64,000 bases of DNA, taken from positions 1-64,000 of the forward strand of contig JAHHUH010000003.1 in NCBI GenBank assembly GCA_020024105.1. The letters run 5' to 3'. Positions 8,476 to 17,308 of this stretch are shown here, one piece after another. Made by a program: the position numbers and the translations under genes. The notes under the pieces were generated by a model that worked only from the letters and a program-made list of their open reading frames with translations, did no database searches and had not been told where the DNA came from. The stretch comes from Phascolarctobacterium sp. (GTDB lineage Bacteria; Bacillota; Negativicutes; Acidaminococcales; Acidaminococcaceae). Each line of letters starts with the position of its first letter. Within the stretch, counting starts at the first letter, position 1.

Positions 8476-9105
8476 GTGGCCGCTAAGAAACACAGATTGA
8501 AAAGAATAACAGCTAAATATAAGCAGGTATTTTCTTTTGTGCACTGCGGTTTAGTAGTACTGTTGCTCTGGGCTGGTTGGGCTATATGGCATACGGATGC
8601 AGTACAGATGCGATTTGTATATATGTGGCCCTATCAGCAGACCATCGTGGAATATAGTGAAAGGAATCAGGTTGATCCTTTTTTAATTGCTGCCATCATA
8701 AAAAATGAAAGTAATTTTCAACAGCAGGCAGTGTCCGAGGTAGGCGCTATTGGTTTAATGCAGATTATGCCGGTAACTGGTGCCTGGATTGCTCAGGAAA
8801 TGGGAATGGAGGATTACCAGGAGGAATATCTCTATCGAACTAAGACTAATATCCGTATGGGCTGCTGGTATTTAGGCGAGCTGCAATATGAATTTCGTAA
8901 CAATCCTACTTTGATGATTACAGCCTATAATGCCGGTCGTGGTCAAACTAGGCACTGGATGGAGGAATACGGTTGGGACTATAGCTTTCAGGATGTTGAG
9001 GCCATTCCTTTTGCTGATACCAGAGAGTACGTAAGTAGGGTTTTGCAGGATCGAAATAATTATTATCGTTTATATTGTAATGAAATAAAAAGAGTTGACA
9101 GGTAG
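8476..9105 (+). CDS. Membrane-anchored lytic transglycosylase
   Basis: Cleaves peptidoglycan glycan strands outside the cytoplasmic membrane. GTG start at 8476 after AGGAGA, one base after the coaE stop. Residues about 16-33 form one membrane segment (VLLLWAGWAIW). Then comes the SLT domain: FLIAAIIKNESNFQ with the catalytic Glu, GAIGLMQIMP, and TAYNAGRGQTRHW, ending near REYVSRVLQ. The 209-residue length fits the short Slt family found at this place in Firmicutes. Confidence 0.92.
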   Translation: MAAKKHRLKRITAKYKQVFSFVHCGLVVLLLWAGWAIWHTDAVQMRFVYMWPYQQTIVEYSERNQVDPFLIAAIIKNESNFQQQAVSEVGAIGLMQIMPVTGAWIAQEMGMEDYQEEYLYRTKTNIRMGCWYLGELQYEFRNNPTLMITAYNAGRGQTRHWMEEYGWDYSFQDVEAIPFADTREYVSRVLQDRNNYYRLYCNEIKRVDR

Positions 9106-9151
9106 AAATTATTGTGGTATCATTACATTGTTGTTAAGTTAACAATGAATT

Positions 9152-9237
9152 GCGGTAGTGGCGGAATGGCAGACGCGCTAGCTTCAGGCGCTAGTGGGGG
9201 CGACCCTGTGGAGGTTCAAGTCCTCTCTACCGCACCA
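9152..9237 (+). tRNA. tRNA-Leu (CAG)
   Basis: 86 bases with encoded CCA. The acceptor stem is GCGGTAG paired with CTACCGC. The anticodon stem CTAGC/GCTAG encloses TTCAGGC, giving anticodon CAG. It has the long variable arm of class II tRNAs and the T arm GGTTCAAGTCC. Confidence 0.95.
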
Positions 9238-9258
9238 TTTTTTTTACCAGTTTTATAT

Positions 9259-9344
9259 GCGGTCGTGGTGGAACGGCAGACACGCTACTTTGAGGTGGTA
9301 GTGAGAGAGATCTCGTGTGGGTTCAAATCCCACCGACCGCACCA
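9259..9344 (+). tRNA. tRNA-Leu (GAG)
   Basis: 86 bases with encoded CCA, 21 bases after the other tRNA-Leu. The acceptor GCGGTCG pairs with CGACCGC. The anticodon loop TTGAGGT gives GAG. A long variable arm is present. The two genes are co-transcribed to a shared terminator. Confidence 0.95.
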
Positions 9345-9356
9345 AAATGAGCTTTA

Positions 9357-9386
9357 ACCTAAGAGTTTACTCTTAGGTCTTTTTAT
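9357..9386 (+). terminator. Intrinsic terminator of the tRNA-Leu pair
   Basis: Perfect stem ACCTAAGAG / CTCTTAGGT with loop TTTA, followed by CTTTTTATT. Confidence 0.9.
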
Positions 9387-9501
9387 TATATATAATAAAT
9401 ATATAATAAAAAACTACCCGGGCTAGAAAAGCTTGTAACTAGCAGGAAGAACAGAGAAGACGGCGAAGTATATAAGCTAAGATATAAAAGGAGGTAGCTC
9501 T

Positions 9502-9822
9502 ATGTTAGTAACTACTACATCAACATTACAGGATAAGGAAATTTTAGAATATAAGGGAGCTGTTTTTGGCGAAGTTGTAGCCGGTGTTAATTTTGTAAAG
9601 GATATGTTTTCCGGCATTACCGACTTTTTAGGTGGACGTAGCGGTACCTACGAAAATGAGGTAGCTGAAGCCCGTGATGCAGCTGTGGAAGAGATGTGCA
9701 AGCGCGCACGTAAAATAGGTGCTAATGCTGTTATTGGTCTGGACATTGATTATGAGGTATTGGGCGAAAAGAACGGTATGATTATGGTTAGTGCCAGTGG
9801 TACCGCAGTTGTAGTCAGATAA
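9502..9822 (+). CDS. UPF0145 (YbjQ) family protein
   Basis: A 106-residue cytoplasmic protein of the YbjQ/UPF0145 family. It starts MLVTTTSTLQDKEILEYKG and has the family core AREAAVEEMCKRA-like helix and GANAVIGLDIDYEVL. The function is not established; the family is often annotated as a heavy-metal-binding domain because of its fold. GGAGG lies eight bases before the ATG. It is monocistronic, with its own terminator. Confidence 0.9.
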   Translation: MLVTTTSTLQDKEILEYKGAVFGEVVAGVNFVKDMFSGITDFLGGRSGTYENEVAEARDAAVEEMCKRARKIGANAVIGLDIDYEVLGEKNGMIMVSASGTAVVVR

Positions 9823-10167
9823 AGCCGGTTAGATGCTAATGCAGGGGTGAACGTGGGATGGTGAAGGCCATTCCACGTTTTTTTATAGACAGGCTTTAGT
9901 GCTTTTTATTATTACTAAAATAGTCAGGCCATTATGATGTGGATAAATACCACTTATATCTAAGAAACATAGGACTGGGAAAAATATCCTGCTAGAATTC
10001 TTTTCGCGGCAGTTTTAGAAGAGCTTATGTTTTGTAAAAGTAGTAAGTTTGTTTAGAGTGACTTATCAGTCAAGGTATAATGTTAGTAGTATTTAGATTA
10101 CGGTAAAATAAAGTTTTTTGAGGCAGGGGTCCGATTAAGGACTGAAGGCTAGGGATGGAGGTAAAAA
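9823..10167. other. Region between UPF0145 gene and Septu pair
   Basis: No coding frame is supported here. It holds a terminator (9850-9885), a single perfect DnaA box TGTGGATAA (9938-9946) and a TATAAT at about 10077, which may be the -10 box for the downstream defence genes. Confidence 0.5.
9850..9885 (+). terminator. Intrinsic terminator after UPF0145 gene
   Basis: Stem AACGTGGGATGG / CCATTCCACGTT with a short loop, followed by seven T. Confidence 0.85.
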
Positions 10168-11514
10168 ATGCGTATCGAAAAATTGTATTTAAAGAATTTT
10201 CGTTGTTATGATACTTTAGAGATAGACTTCAATCCACAGTTGACGGTTATTGTAGGTGAAAATGGTAAAGGTAAAACTGCTATTCTGGATGCTTTGGCAA
10301 TTTCCCTAGAGCCTTATCTACGTGCCTTTGATTGTAAGGGCCGTAATATGACGGAAAAGGATGTAAGAATGTTGAAGGATGCCGGTCAGGAGGAAATTCG
10401 TATTTTGCGGATGAAGAGCCAATATCCTGCAGTTATTAAGGTGGATGGGCTTACGCAGGATGGTAGGAAGCTGACCTGGATGCGGGAATTAAAATCTAGC
10501 CGTGGCCGTACCACATCCACTAATGCAAAGGAGATTGCTGCTTATGGTAGTGAGCTGTGGACATCAGTAAATTCCTCTGGTGATGAAAAGGTAGTACTTC
10601 CTGTATTGGCTTACTATGGCACCTCTAGAATGTGGAATGATAGCAAGATGCTTCTGGGGAATAAAAAAGTTGATTTGCCACGTAATACAGGCTATGTAGA
10701 GTGCCTGGAGCCGTCCTCTTCTTATAATACCTTTGGGCAATGGTTTAAGTATGCGGTTCTCAGCTCTGCTGAATTTGACCGCTATATTCAGGAGCGGGGA
10801 GAAAAGCAGGAAAATCCTTACAATCTCGTTTTGGATGCAGTTAGGGAAGCGGTTACTACCTGTTTGAAGAGCATGGGTTGGAATGATATAGATTATAGCT
10901 TTGCTTTACAGGAATTCGTGCTCCGACATCCGGATATGGGTGAAATACCCATGGGGGCTTTGAGTGATGGTGCCCGCAGTGTTATTAGTATGGCAGCGGA
11001 TCTGGCCTATCGTATGGTTCGTCTAAATCCGGATTTAGGACGTAATGCGGCTAAGGAAACTCCCGGTGTGGTCCTTATTGATGAAGTTGATATGCACTTG
11101 CATCCTTCCTGGCAGCAGACCGTGCTTTTTGATTTGCAGCAGGCCTTTCCTAAGGTACAATTTATCGTATCCACTCATAGTCCTCAGGTTTTGAGTACGG
11201 CTGCTCCGGAATGTATTAGAATTTTACAATGGGGTAAGGAGTTTGAAGGCATTCGTGAGCCGGTCTTTTCTTTAGGCGCTGAAAGCTATCAGCTGCTCAA
11301 GGATATTCAAAATGTAGATACCAGGCCCCAGGCTTTGCCGATAGTTAAGGAATTGTCACGTTATCTGGAGCTGGTAGCCGAGGATAAATGGGATAGTAAG
11401 GAAGCTCTTACCCTACGCAAGCATTTAGATGAATGGGCCAAGGGTAGGGAGCCTGCTCTGCTTCGTGCGGACATGGATATTAGGGTACGCAATTTTAGGA
11501 GGAGCAGAAAATGA
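10168..11514 (+). CDS. ptuA: Septu-type ATPase PtuA
   Basis: Large AAA/ABC-like ATPase of 448 residues of the OLD/RecF-related class. The N terminus is MRIEKLYLKNFRCYDTLEID followed by Walker A GENGKGKTAILDAL. The C-terminal half has signature LSDGARSVISMAADLAYRM, Walker B VVLIDEVDMHLHPSWQQ and the switch histidine in VSTHSPQVLSTA. It overlaps the HNH nuclease gene by four bases (ATGA), so the two are translationally coupled. An ATPase of this kind next to a TIGR02646-type HNH protein is the established Septu anti-phage layout (PtuA-PtuB). No reverse transcriptase is near, so this is not a retron. Defence activity is inferred. Confidence 0.85.
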   Translation: MRIEKLYLKNFRCYDTLEIDFNPQLTVIVGENGKGKTAILDALAISLEPYLRAFDCKGRNMTEKDVRMLKDAGQEEIRILRMKSQYPAVIKVDGLTQDGRKLTWMRELKSSRGRTTSTNAKEIAAYGSELWTSVNSSGDEKVVLPVLAYYGTSRMWNDSKMLLGNKKVDLPRNTGYVECLEPSSSYNTFGQWFKYAVLSSAEFDRYIQERGEKQENPYNLVLDAVREAVTTCLKSMGWNDIDYSFALQEFVLRHPDMGEIPMGALSDGARSVISMAADLAYRMVRLNPDLGRNAAKETPGVVLIDEVDMHLHPSWQQTVLFDLQQAFPKVQFIVSTHSPQVLSTAAPECIRILQWGKEFEGIREPVFSLGAESYQLLKDIQNVDTRPQALPIVKELSRYLELVAEDKWDSKEALTLRKHLDEWAKGREPALLRADMDIRVRNFRRSRK

Positions 11515-12290
11515 AGCGGGTATATAAACGGTTTCAGGAGCCGGAGCTGCTTCAGCAATATCGTAAGGAACATCCACAAGATAGCTGGGAGCGTTTTCGT
11601 CGTCACAGTAGTCGTGGCTATCGTCAGGTGAAGCGCTGTATTCTAGAGGATCAGCACGGTTTATGCGCCTATTGTGAAATCAGCATTAAGCAGGCAGAGC
11701 GGGATGATGAAGTTGACGATTTTCGAGTGGAGCATTTTTATCCCAAAAGCGCGACTGTTAAAGGCCAACACAACTATCATCTAGACTGGCATAATCTGCT
11801 GGGGGTCTGCCATGGCGGCAGCCAAAGAGATGTTCCTGATGCTGAATGGCGTTTTTCTACGGCGAAGAATGATCATAGCTGTGATGTACCTAAGGGAGCT
11901 AAGGAAATAACCAGGAGAATTCTGAATCCCTTAGAGATACCAGGTGACGTGCGACTTTTCTCCTATGTAGAGCATACGGGACAGATGCTGGTGGATAAGG
12001 AGACTTGTCCTCCTAAGCTGCAGCGTAAGGCCAGAAATACCATTAAGGAACTTAATTTAAATGCTCCTCGGCTGATGCGGATGCGTAAGACAGTTATTGC
12101 CAAGCTTTCCGAGGACGTGGAAATGGAGCTAAGCATGGGGGAGGAGCTGGAAACCGTACTGGAGAACCTGGCTATCAGCCTGCTGCTGCCCAATCATGAA
12201 GGCTATTGTATGGATTTTTTTACCGTTATCCGTTGGTATTTGGGAGCGGCGGCAGAAAAAATTCTTGCTAGTAGCGGACAAAAAATCTAA
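11511..12290 (+). CDS. ptuB: Septu HNH endonuclease PtuB
   Basis: 259-residue HNH nuclease of the TIGR02646 type. DQHGLCAYCEISI near residue 48 gives the first zinc Cys pair. VEHFYPKS near 75 supplies the catalytic His. HLDWHNLLGVCHGG near 97 is the third block of the His-Asn-His core. The ATG lies inside the ptuA stop region, with AGGAGG at 11499-11504 within ptuA. In Septu this protein is the effector that degrades nucleic acid once the ATPase complex is triggered. It is followed by a strong terminator, so the pair is a self-contained unit between housekeeping genes. Confidence 0.87.
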   Translation: MKRVYKRFQEPELLQQYRKEHPQDSWERFRRHSSRGYRQVKRCILEDQHGLCAYCEISIKQAERDDEVDDFRVEHFYPKSATVKGQHNYHLDWHNLLGVCHGGSQRDVPDAEWRFSTAKNDHSCDVPKGAKEITRRILNPLEIPGDVRLFSYVEHTGQMLVDKETCPPKLQRKARNTIKELNLNAPRLMRMRKTVIAKLSEDVEMELSMGEELETVLENLAISLLLPNHEGYCMDFFTVIRWYLGAAAEKILASSGQKI

Positions 12291-12296
12291 AGCTAT

Positions 12297-12337
12297 ATTC
12301 CTGTTTCTCTCTTGAGAGGGAAGCAGGAATTTTTTTA
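12297..12337 (+). terminator. Intrinsic terminator after ptuB
   Basis: Long stem ATTCCTG-(TTTCTCTC/GAGAGGGAAG)-CAGGAAT followed by TTTTTTT. Confidence 0.88.
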
Positions 12338-12405
12338 TGTAGGGAGAATATTAAAGGATAGTGTAATTGTGTAACATTTGGTACTTTTGAATAGGAGCGA
12401 TAGAG

Positions 12406-13773
12406 ATGGAAGTAACTAATTCAGGCTTTAAGGCCTATGATATACGTGGCATTTATCCCACAGAGGTTAACGAAGAGCTAGCCTATAGGGTGGGTCGTGT
12501 TTTTTCTGCTATCCTGGCAGCAGAAACCGTTGTAGTAGGTCACGATGTACGTTTGAGTGGTCCTAGCCTGGTCCAGGCGCTGACTGACGGTTTACGCCAG
12601 GGAGGAACTAAGGTTATTGACCTTGGGCAGTGTGGTACGGAAATGGTTTATTTTGCTACGGAATATTATCATGCTGATGGCGGTGTTATGGTTACGGCCA
12701 GTCATAATCCTCAAGAGTACAATGGCATGAAGCTGGTACGCAAGGATGCTCGTCCTATTTCTGAGGCCAATGGCCTGAAGGAGATTGGTGCCATGGTAGT
12801 GGCTAATAATTTTCTTCATGCTCAGGTTGTAGGAAAGCAGCTGGGTGCTTTGGAGAAGGTTGATATTATGCCAGCTTATCTTAAGCATCTGCTTAGTCTG
12901 GTTGACGTGGAACAGGTACGTCCACTAAAGTTGGCAGCTAATCCTGGTAATGGTGTGGCTGGTCCCATCGTTAAGGAGCTGGTTAAGCATTTACCTTTAG
13001 AATTTATCTATACCCAGGATGAGCCCGATGGCACTTTCCCCTTGGGAGTTCCCAATCCGCTGCTGCCTCAAAATCGTGAAGCTACTGCCAAGCTGGTTCT
13101 TGCTAGTGGTGCAGATTTAGGCATCGCCTGGGATGGTGATTGCGACCGCTGTTTCTTTTTTGATGAGCAGGGACGCTCGGTAGAGGGCTATTATATGATT
13201 GGCCTGCTGGCACAGGTTTTCTTAGCTAAGCATCCGGGTGAGAAAATTCTTCATGATTCCCGTCTAATCTGGAATACGGAGAGAATGGTTCAGGAGGCTG
13301 GAGGTATTCCCGTCTGCTGTAAGAGTGGACATTCCTTTATGAAAGCCGGTCTGCGTGAGCAGGATGCTATTTTTGGCGGTGAGATGTCGGGCCATTATTA
13401 TTTTAGAGATTTTACCTATTGTGACAGTGGTATGCTGCCATGGCTACTCCTGGTGGAGCTGCTTAGCAAGACTGGTAAGAAATTATCAGAACTGGTAGCA
13501 GAGGGGCTGGAGCTTTTCCCCTGTAGTGGCGAAATCAACCGTCGGGTAGAGGATGGGGAGACACTTCTTTCCCAATTGGAGCAGTACTATGCAGATGGTG
13601 AGCAGGATAAGCTGGATGGCTTGAGTGTTACCTACCCGCAATGGCGTTTTAACGTCCGCTTGTCCAATACGGAGCCGGTGCTTAGACTTAATGTAGAGAC
13701 TAAAGCAGATAAGAAGCTGCTTCAGGAGAAAACAGCAGAACTGGTAGCCTTGATTGGTGGACAGGAACTATAA
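12406..13773 (+). CDS. Phosphomannomutase/phosphoglucomutase
   Basis: Alpha-D-phosphohexomutase of 455 residues that interconverts hexose 1- and 6-phosphates for sugar nucleotides and cell-surface polysaccharides. The N-terminal FKAYDIRGIYP is typical of the ManB/AlgC class. The phosphoserine loop is TASHNPQEYNGMK near residue 105, the metal loop is WDGDCDRC near 245, the sugar loop is GGEMSGHYYF near 325, and the C-terminal phosphate loop is RLSNTEPVLRLNVE. Substrate preference (mannose or glucose) cannot be settled from sequence. Monocistronic. Confidence 0.92.
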   Translation: MEVTNSGFKAYDIRGIYPTEVNEELAYRVGRVFSAILAAETVVVGHDVRLSGPSLVQALTDGLRQGGTKVIDLGQCGTEMVYFATEYYHADGGVMVTASHNPQEYNGMKLVRKDARPISEANGLKEIGAMVVANNFLHAQVVGKQLGALEKVDIMPAYLKHLLSLVDVEQVRPLKLAANPGNGVAGPIVKELVKHLPLEFIYTQDEPDGTFPLGVPNPLLPQNREATAKLVLASGADLGIAWDGDCDRCFFFDEQGRSVEGYYMIGLLAQVFLAKHPGEKILHDSRLIWNTERMVQEAGGIPVCCKSGHSFMKAGLREQDAIFGGEMSGHYYFRDFTYCDSGMLPWLLLVELLSKTGKKLSELVAEGLELFPCSGEINRRVEDGETLLSQLEQYYADGEQDKLDGLSVTYPQWRFNVRLSNTEPVLRLNVETKADKKLLQEKTAELVALIGGQEL

Positions 13774-13786
13774 TAGATTAAAAATT

Positions 13787-13818
13787 AAGCAGAGGGCGGT
13801 GGCCTTCTGCTTTTTTTG
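13787..13818 (+). terminator. Intrinsic terminator after phosphohexomutase
   Basis: Stem AGCAGAGGGC / GCCTTCTGCT followed by seven T. Confidence 0.85.
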
Positions 13819-13890
13819 CTTTCTAGAGTTTTTTTTGTTACAATAAGATGTTAGAAAAAATATCTATAGGATTTAGCTAGAGGGATTATT

Positions 13891-15822
13891 ATGCAATTAG
13901 TAGTTGATAAGATAGCCAAGGCATTTGGCATACATGAAATTTTTAAAGATGTGAGCTTTTTGGTGGATAAGGGTGAGCATTTAGGCCTGGTTGGTGTAAA
14001 TGGTAGCGGTAAGACTACCTTACTTCGTTGCCTGCTACAGCCTGATTTTGTGGACCAGGGTAGTGTTAAATTTGAACCAGGTCTACGTCTGGGTTATGTA
14101 CAGCAGGGCTTTACGGATATCCAGGGTACTATTTGGGAGTTTATGGTCAGCAGTTGTCCTGAGGTTCTGGATTTAAGAGATAAGCTGCAGCAGCTGGAGG
14201 AGGACTCCGCCAATTTAGAGGGCGAGGCCTTGGACCAGGTACTGGAGGAATATAGCAAGGTTACTAAACACTATGAAAATTTGGACGGCTACAATTATGA
14301 AAATCGTATTAAAAGAGTCCTTATTGGTCTGGGCTATACGGAACCCTGGTGGAATCAGGATGCTACCACTCTTAGTGGTGGCCAGAAGACCCGTCTGATG
14401 TTGGCAGCCGCCCTGGTCCGTTATCCTGATTTTATGATTCTGGATGAACCGACCAACCATTTGGATATCCGTATGACCCAGTGGCTGGAGGGCTACCTAC
14501 GTGAATTTAAGGGAGGTCTTATCGTAGTCAGCCATGACCGTGCCTTTCTAGATAATGTGGCTACCCGTATTTTAGAAATGGAGGGTGGCAAGCTGCAGTC
14601 CTTTAAGGGAAATTACAGTAAATATCTGGAGCAGAAGGCTATTCAGTCCGCCACTATGGAAGCAGCATATGTGGCGCAGCAGGACTATATTGCCCGTACA
14701 GAGGCCTATATTCGTCGTTTTAAGGCGGGAATTAAAAGTAAAATGGCCCGTGGGCGCCAATCCCAGCTGGATCGTATGGAAAGAATGGATGCACCAGTAC
14801 AGCACGAGGAATTTGAGCTACGCCTGCCACCGGCTACTGAGTGTGCAGACCGTGTTTTGATTATGGAAGATTTAACCATTGGCTATGGTGAAAAAGTTCT
14901 GGCAAAGGGAATTAATTTGACCCTACGTCGTGGGGAAAAGGTTGCCCTTTTGGGTGCTAATGGTACTGGTAAGACTACCTTGCTACGTACTATTTTAGGA
15001 GAAATACCTCCCTTGAAGGGCAGGGCTAAGATAGGTAATAGAGTACAGATTGGTTACTTTTCCCAAAGCTATGAGCGCTTAAATCCTAAACAGACCCTAA
15101 TGGAAAATTTCCTGAGCGAATACGGCTTTACGGATGAGCATACCCGGGCTATGTTGGGTGGTATGCTTTTTCATGGGGACGATGTTTTTAAAGAAATTGG
15201 TACGTTGAGTGGTGGTCAGAAGGCGCGTCTGGTTTTATTGAAGCTGGTATTGGATGGTGCTAACTGCTTAGTATTGGACGAACCGACCAACCATTTGGAT
15301 ATTATGGCTCGGGAAACGGTGGAGGCCGCTTTAACGGCCTTTGATGGTTCTGTCCTGGTGGTAAGTCATGACCGTTATTTTGTAAATGAGGTTGCAGACC
15401 GGATCTGGGAAATTGATGATGGACAGGTTAAGGACTACAAGGGTAATTATGATTATTATCTGGAGGAACAGGAAAAAGCGGCACTCCAGGCCCAGACTCA
15501 GGCTGCTGAGGAGGAAACCCGGCGCCAATATCTAGACCAGCAAAAGCAGCAGGCTCAGCCTGTCGCTATTCCTAAGCAATCAAAGCAGAAGCAGCGTCGT
15601 TATAGTCCGGAAGAAGCTAAAAAGTTATTACCCAAGGTGGAATTAAGCATTCGTGAACAGGAGGCCATGATGAAGGTATTGGAAATGGAAATGGCTAACC
15701 CTGCTAACCACGAGGACCCGGTCCATAGTGCAGCTATGGCGGAGGAACATGCTGCTTATGAGCAGAAGATTGATGAATTGATGGAAAAATGGGAACAGCT
15801 GATGGAGGCTAGCGAGGAATGA
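13891..15822 (+). CDS. ABC-F family ATPase
   Basis: Soluble 643-residue protein with two ABC ATPase domains and no membrane segments, the ABC-F layout. Domain one has GVNGSGKTTLL near residue 38, LSGGQKTRL and LDEPTNHLD near 190. The linker between domains (about 230-320) is rich in basic residues and contains the P-site tRNA-interaction motif region. Domain two has GANGTGKTTLL near 353, LSGGQKARL and LDEPTNHLD near 465. A charged coiled-coil C-terminal extension follows. Related proteins act on stalled or antibiotic-bound ribosomes (Uup/YdiF types). It overlaps tadA by four bases, which fits a translation role. Confidence 0.9.
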   Translation: MQLVVDKIAKAFGIHEIFKDVSFLVDKGEHLGLVGVNGSGKTTLLRCLLQPDFVDQGSVKFEPGLRLGYVQQGFTDIQGTIWEFMVSSCPEVLDLRDKLQQLEEDSANLEGEALDQVLEEYSKVTKHYENLDGYNYENRIKRVLIGLGYTEPWWNQDATTLSGGQKTRLMLAAALVRYPDFMILDEPTNHLDIRMTQWLEGYLREFKGGLIVVSHDRAFLDNVATRILEMEGGKLQSFKGNYSKYLEQKAIQSATMEAAYVAQQDYIARTEAYIRRFKAGIKSKMARGRQSQLDRMERMDAPVQHEEFELRLPPATECADRVLIMEDLTIGYGEKVLAKGINLTLRRGEKVALLGANGTGKTTLLRTILGEIPPLKGRAKIGNRVQIGYFSQSYERLNPKQTLMENFLSEYGFTDEHTRAMLGGMLFHGDDVFKEIGTLSGGQKARLVLLKLVLDGANCLVLDEPTNHLDIMARETVEAALTAFDGSVLVVSHDRYFVNEVADRIWEIDDGQVKDYKGNYDYYLEEQEKAALQAQTQAAEEETRRQYLDQQKQQAQPVAIPKQSKQKQRRYSPEEAKKLLPKVELSIREQEAMMKVLEMEMANPANHEDPVHSAAMAEEHAAYEQKIDELMEKWEQLMEASEE

Positions 15823-16313
15823 AGGACGACGTTTATTTTATGCAGCTGGCCCTGGAGGAGGCTCGCCAGGCCGCAGCCTTAGGAGAAATACCCATTGGTG
15901 CGGTTCTGGTTCAGGGAGAAGAGGTTATCTGTCGTGCCCATAATATGCGGGAAACCTGGCAGGCAGCTACGGCTCATGCGGAGGTTATCGTTATTGAGGA
16001 GGCCTGCAGAAAATTAGGACGTTGGCGACTGTCCGGGTGTATGCTCTATGTTACGGTTGAGCCCTGTCCTATGTGTAGTGGAGCCATTGTTAATAGTCGT
16101 ATTGATAGGGTGGTATACGGTTGCCCCGATATCAAGGCCGGTGGAGCAGAATCTATTTTTAATATTATCAGTAATCCTAATCTTAACCATAATGCTGAAG
16201 TTGTCAGTGGGGTATGTGAGGTAGAATGTGCCCAGGTGATGAAGGATTTTTTTCAAAAAAGGCGTCAGGAAAATAAACGTTTGCGCCAGCAGGCTCGTAG
16301 TTGCAATGACTAG
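15819..16313 (+). CDS. tadA: tRNA-specific adenosine deaminase
   Basis: Deaminates A34 to inosine in tRNA-Arg(ACG), an essential decoding modification. The 164-residue protein has the zinc and catalytic motif THAEVIVIEEA (His and Glu) and TVEPCPMCSGAIV (Cys pair), with GCPDIKAGG following as in TadA. The ATG lies in the stop region of the ABC-F gene (ATGA overlap). A tRNA-Ser gene follows 100 bases downstream. Confidence 0.95.
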   Translation: MKDDVYFMQLALEEARQAAALGEIPIGAVLVQGEEVICRAHNMRETWQAATAHAEVIVIEEACRKLGRWRLSGCMLYVTVEPCPMCSGAIVNSRIDRVVYGCPDIKAGGAESIFNIISNPNLNHNAEVVSGVCEVECAQVMKDFFQKRRQENKRLRQQARSCND

Positions 16314-16416
16314 GGTGATACTGTATAATAAAACTCACCAAAATACTCCAACTATTTAGTTGGGGTCAAAAGGCTGTTAACAGTTCCTACTATTTTGTTG
16401 GGCTCTGTTCAGATAT

Positions 16417-16507
16417 GGAGATGTAGCGAAGTGGTCATAACGCGGCTGACTCGAAATCAGTTTGTCGTTTACGCGGCACGTGGGTTCGAATCCCACCATC
16501 TCCGCCA
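16417..16507 (+). tRNA. tRNA-Ser (CGA)
   Basis: 91 bases including CCA. The acceptor GGAGATG pairs with CATCTCC. The anticodon stem GCTGA/TCAGT encloses CTCGAAA, giving CGA. The long variable arm is typical of serine tRNAs. Confidence 0.93.
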
Positions 16508-16509
16508 AG

Positions 16510-16545
16510 AAAAAACTCCCATGTCTTTGGCATGGGAGTTTTTAT
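16510..16545 (+). terminator. Intrinsic terminator after tRNA-Ser
   Basis: AAAAACTCCCATG / CATGGGAGTTTTT hairpin with a seven-base loop. Confidence 0.9.
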
Positions 16546-16688
16546 TATAATTTATTGGCTAGGTAATTAGAAGGTATCTGCCCTTAATAAGCTTCATAGT
16601 AGGCTTAGATTAAAAATAAGAAATTTTAAAAATAAGAAAAATCACCTTTGAAATGAAATTTATAGAACTGGGTATTTCTTAAAAAGCA

Positions 16689-16717
16689 TTGACAGAGATA
16701 GATGATTGTGATAAAAT
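16689..16717 (+). promoter_or_regulatory. Promoter of carD
   Basis: TTGACA (16689-16694), 17-base spacer, TAAAAT (16712-16717). Confidence 0.75.
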
Positions 16718-16792
16718 ACAAAATTTGACAATTCTTACTTCCTCATGTTAAACTACTAATAAAGTAGATAAAAATATTTAGGAGGTTTGCAT

Positions 16793-17281
16793 ATGTTTAC
16801 AACAGGTGACCGTGTAGTGTATCCACTGCATGGAGGAGCGATTATTGAAGACATTGAAAAGTTAGAACAAAATGGTACTACACAAGAATATTTCGTTTTA
16901 CGCATGCTTTTTGAAAATATGACGGTTTCCTTGCCTGTTTGTAATGCTGAGAAATTGGGACTACGTCCTATTGTTGATGTTGACAAGCTGCAGGAGGTAG
17001 CAAAGGTTCTCCAGGAGAAGCCCGATGTACAGAAGGTAAAGCAAATTTCTTGGAATAAACGCTTCCATTACTATATGGATAAGATTAAAAGTGGACAGAT
17101 TCTAGAAGTAGCTTGGGTTTTTAAGGTTTTAACAATTTTAGACCAGGAAAAAAATATCTCCGTGGGTGAACGGAGACTTTTACATAATGCCAAGCAGATT
17201 TTGCAGAGTGAGATAATGCTGGTTCAAAAGGTTGATGCTAATAAAGCAGAGGCTTGGCTGGATATTGCTGTGGCAAAATGA
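16793..17281 (+). CDS. carD: CarD family transcription regulator
   Basis: 162-residue CarD/CdnL-type protein, which binds the RNA polymerase beta subunit and stabilises open promoter complexes. The N-terminal RNAP-interaction domain starts MFTTGDRVVYPLHGGAIIED and runs to about residue 65. The rest is the helical DNA-binding domain, with WNKRFHYYMDKIKSG and SVGERRLLHNAKQIL typical of the family. ATG 16793 has GGAGG at 16781-16785; the in-frame TTG at 16787 is too close to it. Monocistronic. Confidence 0.93.
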   Translation: MFTTGDRVVYPLHGGAIIEDIEKLEQNGTTQEYFVLRMLFENMTVSLPVCNAEKLGLRPIVDVDKLQEVAKVLQEKPDVQKVKQISWNKRFHYYMDKIKSGQILEVAWVFKVLTILDQEKNISVGERRLLHNAKQILQSEIMLVQKVDANKAEAWLDIAVAK

Positions 17282-17305
17282 GGCCTAGCCTCATTTTGCT
17301 TTTTC
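17273..17305 (+). terminator. Intrinsic terminator overlapping the carD stop codon
   Basis: GCAAAATGAGGC / GCCTCATTTTGC stem with a three-base loop, followed by TTTTTCTTTTT. The left arm includes the last codons and stop of carD. Confidence 0.85.
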
Positions 17306-17308
17306 TTT

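Noticed and set aside
9112..9357. 81-codon frame across the tRNA-Leu pair
   Set aside because: It is formed by two complete tRNA genes with CCA ends; there is no protein homology.
16349..16364. CCAACTATTTAGTTGG hairpin before tRNA-Ser
   Set aside because: Short stem with no T run or conserved RNA motif; likely incidental or a processing hairpin.
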